Source: JACXVD01 sp047975785 | GTDB lineage: Bacteria > Pseudomonadota > Alphaproteobacteria > Sphingomonadales > Sphingomonadaceae | Reading direction: 5' to 3' | NCBI GenBank assembly: GCA_047975785.1 | Contig: JBKEEC010000026.1 | Coordinates: forward strand, 1-12,066 | Length of the DNA: 12,066 nt | Part shown: positions 1-6,504 of the stretch, piece by piece | Numbering within the stretch: the stretch's first letter is position 1 | Layout: each line of letters begins with the position of its first letter | Made by a program: the position numbers and the translations under genes | Notes under the pieces: generated by a model | Databases searched by the model: none | Seen by the model: the letters and a program-made list of their open reading frames with translations, nothing else | Told to the model about the DNA's origin: nothing

Positions 1-92
1 AAGCGGACCAGATTGCCCAAGGCATCGGTCAGCGCCAAAATCTTGGTCGTCATGCCACCTATTGAGCGGCCAATGGCCTGGCTCTGAGTCCC
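1..92 (-). CDS. IS5-family transposase, second frame (orfB), partial, expressed by -1 frameshift
   Basis: In the -1 frame after the slippery run at 98-90, the minus strand reads GTQSQAIGRSIGGMTTKI and then LALTDALGNLVR up to the window edge. This is the normal continuation of IS5-family transposases: the glycine-rich GRSxGG segment followed by TTKI and the DALGN strand leading to the second catalytic aspartate. That aspartate and the final glutamate are outside the window. There is no obvious independent start codon here, so expression is most likely as a fusion with the first frame. The extent and integrity of the rest cannot be judged. Confidence 0.75.
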
Positions 93-418
93 CCTTTTGC
101 GCCGTGGCCGTGCCGGTGACCCTTGACGATGGTGGCATCCACCATGGCGTATTCCATGTCGGGCTGCTCCGATAAGGCATCGAAAATCCGCGTAAAAACA
201 TCGGCTTCACGCCAATCCCGAAAACGGCGGAAGGTTGTGCTCCAGTTGCCGAACATGGTCGGCAGATCGCGCCACGGACTGCCCGTTCGCACAATCCACA
301 GCACCGCTTCCAGAAACAGCCGGTTGTTCCTGCCACTGCGTCCGGGGTCTGTTGCCTTACCCAGACAATGCGGTTCCATCTTCGCCCATTGGGCATCGGT
401 CAGCACAAAGCGTTCCAT
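59..418 (-). CDS. IS5-family transposase, first reading frame (orfA)
   Basis: 119 residues, starting at an ATG and ending in TAG. The N-terminal part carries the DUF4096-like IS5 region (LTDAQWAKMEP near residue 6, then GSPWRDLP at 46-53 and WSTTFRRFRDW at 59-69). The first catalytic aspartate of the DDE transposase is D94 in AMVDATIVKGHRHG. The frame ends soon after AKGG (residues 107-110). At that point a slippery A-AAA-GGG run (minus strand, + coordinates 98-92) allows a -1 shift into the second frame, which continues with the expected IS5 sequence. Alone it would be a non-catalytic fragment; the fused product would be the active transposase. It is not a decayed gene, because the frame is intact up to the shift site. 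Confidence 0.85.
   Translation of the reverse strand: MERFVLTDAQWAKMEPHCLGKATDPGRSGRNNRLFLEAVLWIVRTGSPWRDLPTMFGNWSTTFRRFRDWREADVFTRIFDALSEQPDMEYAMVDATIVKGHRHGHGAKGGLRARPLAAQ
90..98 (-). other. Slippery sequence for programmed -1 ribosomal frameshift
   Basis: On the minus strand the sequence is AAAAGGGGG, with zero-frame codons GCA AAA GGG GGA. A slip by -1 on A-AAA-GGG links the upstream transposase frame to the downstream IS5 frame. The upstream frame then meets TAG at 59-61. A-AAA-G-type slippery sites are common in two-frame insertion sequences. The function is inferred from the exact continuity of the family sequence across the shift. Confidence 0.65.
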
Positions 419-472
419 CCCAAGTGTGAATCACATCTTCGAACAAATGGGAATCCTGAATCCCCACAACCC

Positions 473-579
473 CTAGAGTGTGATGACAAAAAGTGGGCAC
501 CAATTTTTGTCAAAAAATCACACGACAGCAAAAGTATAAAGAGCGGGATCTGATTCTGTCATATGTCATCCCGCTCTAG
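473..579. repeat. 107-bp structured repeat, copy 1
   Basis: It begins with CTAGAG and ends with CTCTAG; the outer 15 bases are inverted repeats with 13/15 matches. Inside are two hairpin potentials. The left one pairs GTGTGAT (478-484) with ATCACAC (517-523) and GACAAAAA (485-492) with TTTTTGTC (504-511). The right one pairs GAGCGGGAT (541-549) with ATCCCGCTC (568-576), a perfect 9-bp stem. Copy 2 at 2204-2310 is in the same orientation and differs at 4 positions only. No coding potential is apparent. It behaves like a MITE or REP-like intergenic element. Its left CTAG is the junction with the IS5-family element. Confidence 0.85.
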
Positions 580-584
580 GGCCA

Positions 585-608
585 GGGGGAGGCGGCTCTG
601 CCTCCCCC
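585..608. terminator. Strong GC-rich hairpin, probable terminator
   Basis: GGGGGAGGC (585-593) pairs perfectly with GCCTCCCCC (600-608) around a GGCTCT loop. On the plus strand it is followed by TTTT at 612-615, so the intrinsic-terminator form faces rightward transcription, for instance read-through from the mobile element. For the leftward SH3 gene, which stops at 627, the stem lies 18 bases past the stop codon but lacks a T run on that strand. It may still block transcription from that side. Confidence 0.5.
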
Positions 609-626
609 AGGTTTTCCATTAATATT

Positions 627-1106
627 TCAAGGTTCTCCCGATCCCCATAGCCGGTCCTGCCGGACATAGCCCTTGCGCCTCCCGTCTATTTCCAGAACGC
701 ACCAGCCATCGGCGCACTCACCCAGATTGCCAACAACACCCGGCTCCAGATTCCATTTCAGGCGGGCCGAATCTGACGGGGCCTCGCGCATCGCGGCCAG
801 CCCCTCCCCCACCACCAACGCTCCGCGCTCCGGCTTTAGCAGACGGGCGACAACCCAGCCTTGCTCCCCGTCAGGATCGCGGATCAGGCGCCAGCCTTCC
901 TTCACCCGAACCACCTTGACCGGCAGGCCCTTACGCTTGAAAACCCACGAGATCTTGTAATCCTCGCTTGGTCCAACGCGCATGTTCACCTCGCCTGCAC
1001 GCATGGCGGCCCAATAGGGAACCTCACGCTCCTGAGCGCATAATGGCTGTGAAGCGCATATGGCAAATAGCAGCGCCGTGACGACAGAACTCATCCTTTG
1101 TATCAT
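627..1106 (-). CDS. Secreted protein with two bacterial SH3 domains
   Basis: From the chosen ATG the product has 159 residues. Residues 1-25 form a signal peptide: MIQRMSS, then a hydrophobic stretch VVTALLFAICA, then a cleavage region around PLCAQ-ER. The mature part contains two SH3b-like repeats. The first runs about 38-92 (VNMRVGPSEDYKISWVF, then GWRLIRDPDGEQGWV) and the second about 97-155 (LVVGEGLAAMREAP, then GWCVLEIDGRRKGYV). The family is the SH3_4-type conserved in Sphingomonadales, presumably periplasmic and perhaps binding cell-wall material; its function is unknown. The open frame extends upstream to a TTG at 1166 and an ATG at 1139. However, a good promoter at 1113-1142 and the signal peptide argue for the ATG at 1106 or at 1094. 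It is divergent from the dehydrogenase gene, as in related genomes as I recall them. Confidence 0.85.
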   Translation of the reverse strand: MIQRMSSVVTALLFAICASQPLCAQEREVPYWAAMRAGEVNMRVGPSEDYKISWVFKRKGLPVKVVRVKEGWRLIRDPDGEQGWVVARLLKPERGALVVGEGLAAMREAPSDSARLKWNLEPGVVGNLGECADGWCVLEIDGRRKGYVRQDRLWGSGEP

Positions 1107-1112
1107 TCCCGT

Positions 1113-1142
1113 ATCATAAATCTGCACAACCCGTCTCATCAA
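1113..1142 (-). promoter_or_regulatory. Candidate promoter for the SH3 gene
   Basis: On the minus strand, TTGATG (1142-1137) and TATGAT (1118-1113) are separated by 18 bases. They match the sigma-70 consensus at 4/6 and 5/6 positions. The expected transcription start is near 1106, which is the chosen ATG. The transcript would therefore be nearly leaderless, and the longer in-frame starts at 1139 and 1166 would be upstream of transcription. This is predicted from sequence only. Confidence 0.4.
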
Positions 1143-1192
1143 GTCAGGAGATAACCTTGACCACAACCGTGGCTCGCCCTAGCGCATGAAGC

Positions 1193-2200
1193 ATGACAGT
1201 CAGTTCTCTCCGGACTTTTGCCCAGCCACCCAGGCTCATTGTCACGCGCCATCTTCTGCCGTCGATAGAAACGCGGATGCAGGAATTGTTTGACGTGCAA
1301 CTTAATCAGGATGATCAGCCCATGTCGCGCGATGCCATGGCCGAGGCCATGCGCAATTGTGATGTTCTGGTCCCTACGGTTACGGACAGAATCGATGCCG
1401 CGCTGATTGATCAGGCGGGGGACCAGCTGGGGCTGATTGCCAATTTCGGCGCCGGGACCGATCATATTGATCTGGCTGCAGCCCGACGGCGCAAAATCAT
1501 TGTTTGCAATACACCCGGCGTATTTACTGATGATACTGCCGATCTCACTATGGGGCTGATTATCGGGGTTCCGCGCCGGATGCGCGATGGCACTGCACTC
1601 ATCCGCCGGAACGAATGGACCGGATGGTCCCCTCTTGCCATGCTTGGCCGACAATTGGGCGGCAAGGTTCTGGGGATTGTAGGCATGGGGCGTATCGGGC
1701 AGGCAGTGGCTCACAGGGCGCGGGCCTTTGGCTTGCAGATTGCCTATCACAACCGTCAACCGCTCCCGCCCGCGGTGGAAAATATGTTTCAGGCCCGCTA
1801 TGTGGAAGATCTGGACGAATTGCTGGCCATGTCAGACATTGTCACCCTGCACTGCCCCTCAACCCCTGCTACACATAATCTGATCGATGCAGGACGGATT
1901 GCAAAAATGAGGCCCGGCTCCTGTCTGATCAACACAGCAAGAGGTGATATTGTCGATTACGATGCGCTGATTGATGCGCTGGAATCCGGCCATCTCGGCG
2001 GTGCAGGACTGGATGTTTATCCTGATGAGCCGCATGTTGATCCGCGTCTGCTGGCGCATCGCAACACCATTACCCAGCCCCATACCGGAAGCGCAACGGT
2101 TGAGGGTCGCGAACAGGCCGGAGAGCGGGTTATTGCCAATATCGTTATCTGGTCCCGCGGAGAGCGCCCACCAGATATGGTGCTGGAAGGGCTGGTATAA
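1193..2200 (+). CDS. D-2-hydroxyacid dehydrogenase (D-glycerate dehydrogenase/glyoxylate reductase type)
   Basis: 335 residues, a usual length for the family. It would interconvert D-2-hydroxyacids and 2-oxoacids (glycerate/hydroxypyruvate or glycolate/glyoxylate) in the cytoplasm. The catalytic domain is split around a Rossmann domain. The nucleotide-binding loop is VGMGRIG (163-169, GxGxxG). The following strand ends in HNR (186-188), and the arginine after it suggests NADP(H) preference. Catalytic residues are R250 (NTARGDIVD), E279 (DVYPDEP) and H297 (QPHTGSAT). The motif NFGAGTDHID (84-93) is typical of the proteobacterial D-glycerate dehydrogenase group. The exact substrate cannot be read from the sequence. 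The start is the first in-frame ATG and gives the expected N-terminus RLIVTRHLLP at 14-23; no strong ribosome binding site is visible. The gene ends 3 bases before repeat copy 2. Confidence 0.92.
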   Translation: MTVSSLRTFAQPPRLIVTRHLLPSIETRMQELFDVQLNQDDQPMSRDAMAEAMRNCDVLVPTVTDRIDAALIDQAGDQLGLIANFGAGTDHIDLAAARRRKIIVCNTPGVFTDDTADLTMGLIIGVPRRMRDGTALIRRNEWTGWSPLAMLGRQLGGKVLGIVGMGRIGQAVAHRARAFGLQIAYHNRQPLPPAVENMFQARYVEDLDELLAMSDIVTLHCPSTPATHNLIDAGRIAKMRPGSCLINTARGDIVDYDALIDALESGHLGGAGLDVYPDEPHVDPRLLAHRNTITQPHTGSATVEGREQAGERVIANIVIWSRGERPPDMVLEGLV

Positions 2201-2203
2201 TTC

Positions 2204-2310
2204 CTAGAGTGTGATGACAAAAAGTGGGCACCGGTTTTTGTCAAAAAATCACACGACAACAAAAGCATAAAGAGCGGGATCTGATTCTGTCATATGTCAT
2301 CCCGCTCTAG
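2204..2310. repeat. 107-bp structured repeat, copy 2
   Basis: Same length and orientation as copy 1 (473-579), with 103/107 identical bases. The differences are AA to GG in the loop of the left hairpin and two single transitions (G to A, T to C) between the hairpins. The stems and the terminal CTAGAG/CTCTAG are all unchanged. It begins just after the dehydrogenase stop codon, in the convergent gap before the decarboxylase gene, so its hairpins could also act on transcript ends. The changes avoid the paired positions, which hints that structure matters, although four differences are too few to prove it. Confidence 0.85.
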
Positions 2311-2344
2311 CTGCGATGAGGCTGACTCATCAGCGTCTGGTTTT
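2310..2344 (+). terminator. Weak hairpin plus T run at the convergent junction
   Basis: GATGAG (2315-2320) pairs with CTCATC (2326-2331) around GCTGA. GCT (2310-2312) can pair with AGC (2332-2334) after a two-base bulge. TTTT follows at 2341-2344. It would suit termination of the dehydrogenase transcript. The stem is short and the T run is eight bases away, so this is tentative. Confidence 0.3.
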
Positions 2345-3620
2345 ACACCAGAATTTCTGCCGCCGGTCCCTGTCCCAGAAACATAGCCGGACTTGCACTT
2401 GCGCCATATGCGCCGGCGCAGAACACCGCGACAAGATCCCCCACATCTGCGTGAGGCACTAATACCCTGTCGGCCAGCCGGTCCAGCGGGGTGCACAGGC
2501 ATCCGACAATATTGGCCTGTTCCTGCACACCGTCTGGCGCCCGACTGGCGATCGCCACCGGATAATTTCGCCGGACAACAGTGCCGAAATTCCCTGAAGC
2601 CGCCAATTGGTGATGCAATCCGCCATCTGTAATCAGATAGGTTTCACCGTGGCTGAGCTTGCGATCAATAATCCGGGTGAGATAAACGCCTGCCTCACCC
2701 ACGAGATACCTGCCCAGCTCAATACAAAGCTGTGCCTGTGCAAGACTATCCGGCAGGGCTTCAAACCGCTCTGACAGGGCCGCGCCGATTGCGTTAATAT
2801 CCAGCGGCTCATCCCCATGAAAATAGGGTATCCCAAATCCGCCCCCCATATTCAGCTTGGGCAAAGTGGCACCAATGTCCTGAGACAAACGATCTGCCAG
2901 TTCCAGCACATTTCCTTGTGTCTCGATAATGGCATCGGCATCAAGCGCCTGACTTCCGGTGAAGATGTGCAGCCCCCGCCATTCGGCCCCTGACCGGATG
3001 ATTTCCTTCGCAAGAGCAGGCACACGCTCTTCATCTATTCCGAATGGTTTGGCACCGCCTCCCATTTTCATACCGGAGCCGCGCAGCTCGAACGACGGAT
3101 TGACCCGAATGGCAAGCCGCGGCGTAATGCCCTGTCTGGCAGCAATTTCCATTGCACGGCAGGCTTCACCTTCGGATTCCAGATTAAGCGTAACGCCTGC
3201 ACTGATTGCCGCTGCAATTTCATCATCCCTTTTGCCCGGTCCGGCAAAGCTGACGATAGAAGTGTCGATTCCGGCCTGCTGAATCATTACCAGTTCACCG
3301 CCTGATGCAATATCAAAGCCATCGACCAGCCCGGCCATACAGGTCAGCACTTCGTGAAACGGATTGGCCTTGACAGCATAATGGATTGCCAGACGTTTCG
3401 GCATGGCTGCCCGTAATTGCGCCATCCGGTCTGACAGGGCCGATCGGGAATAAACAAAAAGCGGAGTTTTCCCTGATTTTTCAATTAATTCACCTGCGGA
3501 CTTCCCGCCGATTACCAGATCCCCCCCCACCCATTCATAGCCGGCAGGTATTGGCCCGGTCGGCTTGTTGCCTGATGCTGATTGTCTCCGTTGCGAAGGC
3601 CCACTTTCATTCCTGCTCAT
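2343..3620 (-). CDS. PLP-dependent decarboxylase, exosortase A system-associated (TIGR03099-like)
   Basis: 425 residues with the fold-III architecture of the ornithine/DAP/arginine decarboxylase family. The N-terminal TIM barrel (about 50-315) carries the PLP lysine K84 in HYAVKANPFHEVL, HIFTGSQ (218-224) and the phosphate-binding glycine loop MGGGFGIPY (258-266). The C-terminal sheet domain has the catalytic cysteine segment GCLCTPLD (373-380), in which C376 aligns with the usual GPxCxxxD cysteine, and the AGAYGAS motif (402-408). The GAGLHIF-type substrate loop differs from true DAP decarboxylases. The protein is most like the BtrK-type group, whose founder decarboxylates glutamate tethered to a carrier protein. 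The start ATG overlaps the ligase stop (ATGA, 3617-3620), so the two are translationally coupled. The first 25 residues are polar and variable. The substrate is unknown. Confidence 0.88.
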   Translation of the reverse strand: MSRNESGPSQRRQSASGNKPTGPIPAGYEWVGGDLVIGGKSAGELIEKSGKTPLFVYSRSALSDRMAQLRAAMPKRLAIHYAVKANPFHEVLTCMAGLVDGFDIASGGELVMIQQAGIDTSIVSFAGPGKRDDEIAAAISAGVTLNLESEGEACRAMEIAARQGITPRLAIRVNPSFELRGSGMKMGGGAKPFGIDEERVPALAKEIIRSGAEWRGLHIFTGSQALDADAIIETQGNVLELADRLSQDIGATLPKLNMGGGFGIPYFHGDEPLDINAIGAALSERFEALPDSLAQAQLCIELGRYLVGEAGVYLTRIIDRKLSHGETYLITDGGLHHQLAASGNFGTVVRRNYPVAIASRAPDGVQEQANIVGCLCTPLDRLADRVLVPHADVGDLVAVFCAGAYGASASPAMFLGQGPAAEILV

Positions 3621-5143
3621 GCGCCGATCTCCAGTGCCAGTGCCGTGCGATCCAGCTTGCCATTCGGATTGGTAGGCATGGTCTTGCGCCAGTGGATGAC
3701 TTTGGGTTGCATGAAATTGGGTAACTCCTTTGCCAATGCTCTGGGCAAGGCTATATCGGGATTTTCTGCTCCGGGGGCAGCACGAACCACCAGATGCACG
3801 GCATGGCCAAGCCGTTCATCCGGCACTCCCAGTGCAACCGCTTCTGCTACAAGTCCGGTCGCCACGGCTGCATCCTCCAGTTCCTGCGGGCTGATCCGGT
3901 TGCCTGCGCTCTTTATCATCGCATCACGGCGCCCGACAAAGTAAAGCAGACCGTCTTCGCTTTGCCGCACCCTGTCCCCTGACCAGACGGCAACACCGCC
4001 ATAATGTGACCGGGGTGGCGCAGGCTTGAACCGCTCCGCCGTGCGCCGGGGGTCCTGCCAGTATCCCCCCGCCACCAATGGCCCGCAATGGACAAGTTCC
4101 CCCTCCTCTTCCGGCGCGGCAACCGCGCCATGGTCGTCAATTACCAGTATCTCGGCAAAAGGAATGGCCTTTCCCATGGATGTTGGATGAGAATCGACCA
4201 GATCCGGGGCCAGATAGGTTGAACGGAAAGCTTCAGTCAGCCCATACATCGGAAACAGACGCGCATGAGGAAAAATCCGCCGCAAGTCATGCACAAGCTC
4301 CTCGGTCAGGGCTCCGCCTGAATTGGTCAACCGGCGCAGCGATCCGCTGGCATTTTCAGGCCAGTCGAGCTCTGTCAATTGCACCCATAAGGGGGGAACT
4401 GCGGCCAGAGTCGTGATTCCGTGACGCGAACAAGCCTTGATAACATCGCGGGGCAACAGATAATCCAGAGGAACGACAGCCCCGCCCGCATACCATGTAG
4501 AAAAAAGCTGGTTTTGCCCGTAATCAAAAGACAGGGGCAATACAGCCAGTGTCACATCATCCCGCTCCAGCTCCAGATAATGAGCAACGCTGACAGCCCC
4601 AAGCCACATATTCGCATGGCTGAGCATGACCCCCTTGGGCTTTCCGGTTGAGCCGCTGGTATAGAGAATCGCCGCCAGCTCAGACGGGTCATGAGCAGAA
4701 GCATCAAGCCGGGCCTCACATTCTCCCATATCCTGCACCGCTGCTTTTTCTTCCAGAGCCGGACAATCTGGCGGCACATCCCCTGCCTCCAGCGTAGCCA
4801 GTCGCGCTTTGGTCGCTATCAGGAGGCTGGCACCGCTATCGGCCAGAATATGCGCTACCTGCATCCGCTTAAGCAGCGGGTTGACCGGAACATGCACCAG
4901 ACCTGCACGCGCACAGGCCAGTGGCAAAAGACAGGTCAATTCGCCCTTGGCGGCCCAACTGGCCACCCGCGCTCCCTTTTCAGGCACTTTTTCCCTGAGC
5001 CAGCCCGCCATATGAGAGATACGGGTTCTTAAGTCCTTATAGAGTAAACTGCGCTCACGCAGGATGAGCGCCTTGTCTTCGTCCTTGCCCAGTTCGGCAA
5101 GATGGTCGAGCGGACGTGGGGCAGGATCAGGCGCAGATGTCAT
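3617..5143 (-). CDS. AMP-forming acyl-CoA ligase/adenylating enzyme, exosortase A system-associated (TIGR03098-like)
   Basis: 508 residues, a member of the ANL superfamily that activates a carboxylate as an acyl-adenylate and passes it to a thiol (CoA or a carrier protein). Motifs in order are the P-loop YTSGSTGKPKGV (161-172), MYGLTEA (299-305), WSGDRV with the ribose-binding D390, the hinge region GRRDAMIKSAGNRISP (405-420) and PNGKLDR (493-499) with the catalytic lysine K496. All key residues are present, so it should be active. In exosortase-A loci this family is found beside the PLP decarboxylase, as here. The start at 5143 is preceded by GGAG at 5148-5151 with a 4-base spacer. A longer frame up to 5179 would run into the divergent gene. 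An amino acid substrate loaded on the nearby carrier protein is an inference. Confidence 0.88.
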   Translation of the reverse strand: MTSAPDPAPRPLDHLAELGKDEDKALILRERSLLYKDLRTRISHMAGWLREKVPEKGARVASWAAKGELTCLLPLACARAGLVHVPVNPLLKRMQVAHILADSGASLLIATKARLATLEAGDVPPDCPALEEKAAVQDMGECEARLDASAHDPSELAAILYTSGSTGKPKGVMLSHANMWLGAVSVAHYLELERDDVTLAVLPLSFDYGQNQLFSTWYAGGAVVPLDYLLPRDVIKACSRHGITTLAAVPPLWVQLTELDWPENASGSLRRLTNSGGALTEELVHDLRRIFPHARLFPMYGLTEAFRSTYLAPDLVDSHPTSMGKAIPFAEILVIDDHGAVAAPEEEGELVHCGPLVAGGYWQDPRRTAERFKPAPPRSHYGGVAVWSGDRVRQSEDGLLYFVGRRDAMIKSAGNRISPQELEDAAVATGLVAEAVALGVPDERLGHAVHLVVRAAPGAENPDIALPRALAKELPNFMQPKVIHWRKTMPTNPNGKLDRTALALEIGA

Positions 5144-5147
5144 AACG

Positions 5148-5151
5148 CTCC
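5148..5151 (-). promoter_or_regulatory. Ribosome binding site of the ligase gene
   Basis: GGAG on the minus strand, four bases before the ATG at 5143. It decides this start against the longer frame that begins at 5179. Confidence 0.6.
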
Positions 5152-5153
5152 AG

Positions 5154-5159
5154 AAGGGA
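5154..5159 (+). promoter_or_regulatory. Ribosome binding site of the GNAT gene
   Basis: AAGGGA on the plus strand, nine bases before a GTG at 5169. It supports the GTG start over the upstream ATG at 5064, which lies inside the divergent ligase gene. Confidence 0.55.
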
Positions 5160-5168
5160 AACAGAATA

Positions 5169-6155
5169 GTGATCGCCATCAGCTATCACGACAGGGTTAA
5201 CGTCTTGCAAGGGACAGTGCCAGAAATTGCATCACCTTTCGACAGGGAGGAATGGTTTACCCTGCTGGCCGATAGCGGTCTTGAACCCGTAGTGCCTCTG
5301 GCCCGCTCGGATAATGCGGTGGCTTCGCTGGCTCTGACCCGCGCCAATGGCCGGCTGGAGCCAATGCGCAACTGGTATAGTTTTACGTGGCGCCCCGGCG
5401 TTCCACAAGGCACGGATGGAGATAACCTGCTCCGTGCTCTGGCAACAGATTTACGCAAGCAGGCGCATCGCGTAACCTTGTGGCCCGTGCCCGATGAGGA
5501 TGGCAGCGCCACCCGGCTGGAGCAGGCCTTTGCCACAGCCGGCTGGTCCGTGCGCAGGCAGCAATGTGATTACAACCATGTGCTGCATATTAACGGTCGC
5601 AGTTTTGCAGAATATTGGGCTGGCCGGTCAGGGCGGATGCGCACAACCCTGAAACGCAAGGCAAAAAAGGTGGATGTCACCCTTTTTACCTCCTTTGACC
5701 CTGCGGTATGGCAGGATTATGAAACGGTCTATTCCCGGAGCTGGAAACCCGAAGAAGGAGATCCGGCCCTGCTGCGCAGGTTTGCGCAGGAAGAAGGTGC
5801 TGCCGGGCGGCTTCGTATGGCACTCGCCCATGCGGGAGGAGAGCCGCTGGCCGCCCAGTTCTGGACCGTCGAGGCAGGAACCGCCTATATTCACAAGCTG
5901 GCCCATACCGAAGCCGCAAAGCCTCTCTCGGCCGGAACCAGCCTTAGCGCCGCACTGTTTGAGCATGTGATTGACACAGACCGGGTAAGCCTGATTGACT
6001 TTGGCACAGGGAATGACCCTTACAAGGCGGACTGGATGGAGGAAGTCCGGCCACGATTCTTGCTTGATTTCCTTGATCCGCACCAGCCTCGTGCATGGCC
6101 AGCACTTTTTCGTCAGCATCTGCAACGCCTTGCGCCATCAAAATCGTCCGTCTAA
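5169..6155 (+). CDS. CelD/FemAB-like GNAT-fold acyltransferase (TIGR03019/PF13480-like)
   Basis: 328 residues from a GTG start. The C-terminal half is a CelD/BioF2-type GNAT domain. It contains the basic stretch RMRTTLKRKAKK (156-167), the strand LAAQFWTV with YIHKLAH (228-246), SAGTSLSAALFEHV (254-267) and the strongly conserved FGTGNDPYKADWM (278-290) followed by RPRFLLDF. The N-terminal half (about 20-140) is a second, more divergent GNAT-like lobe, as in FemAB enzymes. Relatives in exopolysaccharide and PEP-CTERM loci are thought to transfer acyl or aminoacyl groups onto envelope polymers. That role is inferred, not shown. It is the first gene of a plus-strand unit with the carrier protein and both hydrolases. 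The 25-bp gap to the divergent ligase start leaves little room for a separate promoter. Confidence 0.85.
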   Translation: MIAISYHDRVNVLQGTVPEIASPFDREEWFTLLADSGLEPVVPLARSDNAVASLALTRANGRLEPMRNWYSFTWRPGVPQGTDGDNLLRALATDLRKQAHRVTLWPVPDEDGSATRLEQAFATAGWSVRRQQCDYNHVLHINGRSFAEYWAGRSGRMRTTLKRKAKKVDVTLFTSFDPAVWQDYETVYSRSWKPEEGDPALLRRFAQEEGAAGRLRMALAHAGGEPLAAQFWTVEAGTAYIHKLAHTEAAKPLSAGTSLSAALFEHVIDTDRVSLIDFGTGNDPYKADWMEEVRPRFLLDFLDPHQPRAWPALFRQHLQRLAPSKSSV

Positions 6156-6202
6156 AGCGTTTTATCACTAATGATGGCCTGAAAACGGGGGAAGCCACAA
6201 GA

Positions 6203-6499
6203 ATGACAGGGCTGCAAACTGGTCATGCGAATACGCAGCGCAGCAAGATCGACATAAAACTGCGTCAAATTCTGGCCGATGTGCTTGGACTTGATCGTGC
6301 AGATGTAGATCTGTTTGACGAAGATACTGGCCTCTTCGGTCATTTGCCAGAACTGGACTCGATGGCAGTGGCGGGCTTGCTGACTGAAATGGAAGACCGG
6401 CTCGACATTCTGATAGAGGATGAAGATGTTGATGGAGAAATGCTCGAAACCTATGGCGGTTTGCTTTTCTTTGCGGAAAACAGAGCTGCCGGGGCGTAA
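6203..6499 (+). CDS. Acyl carrier protein
   Basis: 98 residues, a little longer than a typical 75-85-residue carrier protein because of an N-terminal extension (about 1-15). The four-helix core shows LRQILADVLGL (20-30), an acidic loop and LPELDSMAVAGLLTEM (48-63). S53 in LDS is the predicted 4'-phosphopantetheine site. The surface after it is very acidic (EDRLDILIEDEDVDGEM), as expected for a carrier protein. The adjacent ligase and decarboxylase suggest it carries the activated and then decarboxylated group; this is inference. The chosen ATG has GGGGGAAG at 6187-6194, eight bases upstream. The next gene starts five bases after the stop, so it belongs to the same transcript. Confidence 0.88.
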   Translation: MTGLQTGHANTQRSKIDIKLRQILADVLGLDRADVDLFDEDTGLFGHLPELDSMAVAGLLTEMEDRLDILIEDEDVDGEMLETYGGLLFFAENRAAGA

Positions 6500-6504
6500 C
6501 TCAG

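Larger units (their letters stand above)
1..474 (-). mobile_element. IS5-family insertion sequence, one end (rest lies left of window)
   Basis: This is the transposase-upstream part of an IS5-family element. It contains the first transposase frame and the start of the second, both on the minus strand. Read on the minus strand, the terminus after the CTAG at 473-476 begins GGGTTGTGGGGATTCAGG, which looks like an IS5-type terminal inverted repeat. The other end is outside the window, so the inverted repeat and the target duplication cannot be confirmed. The boundary falls on the CTAG that starts the 107-bp repeat. IS5-superfamily elements commonly use TA or YTAR targets, so an insertion at CTAG is plausible. 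The exact end could be off by a few bases. Confidence 0.8.

Noticed and set aside
1157..1185. Plus-strand promoter TTGACC-17-TAGCGC for the dehydrogenase
   Set aside because: The -35 is good but the -10 matches only the first two consensus positions, so it was too weak to list.
1139..1759. 206-residue open frame on the minus strand inside the dehydrogenase gene
   Set aside because: It is antisense to a gene with complete catalytic motifs, shows no recognisable domain, and would also overlap the divergent start region.
5064..5168. Longer GNAT start at the ATG at 5064
   Set aside because: The extra 35 residues are Ser/Gly-rich, lie antisense to the ligase N-terminus, and lack a family match; the GTG at 5169 has a proper ribosome binding site.
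5628..6125. 165-residue minus-strand open frame within the GNAT gene
   Set aside because: It is antisense to the conserved GNAT domain and has no recognisable motif.
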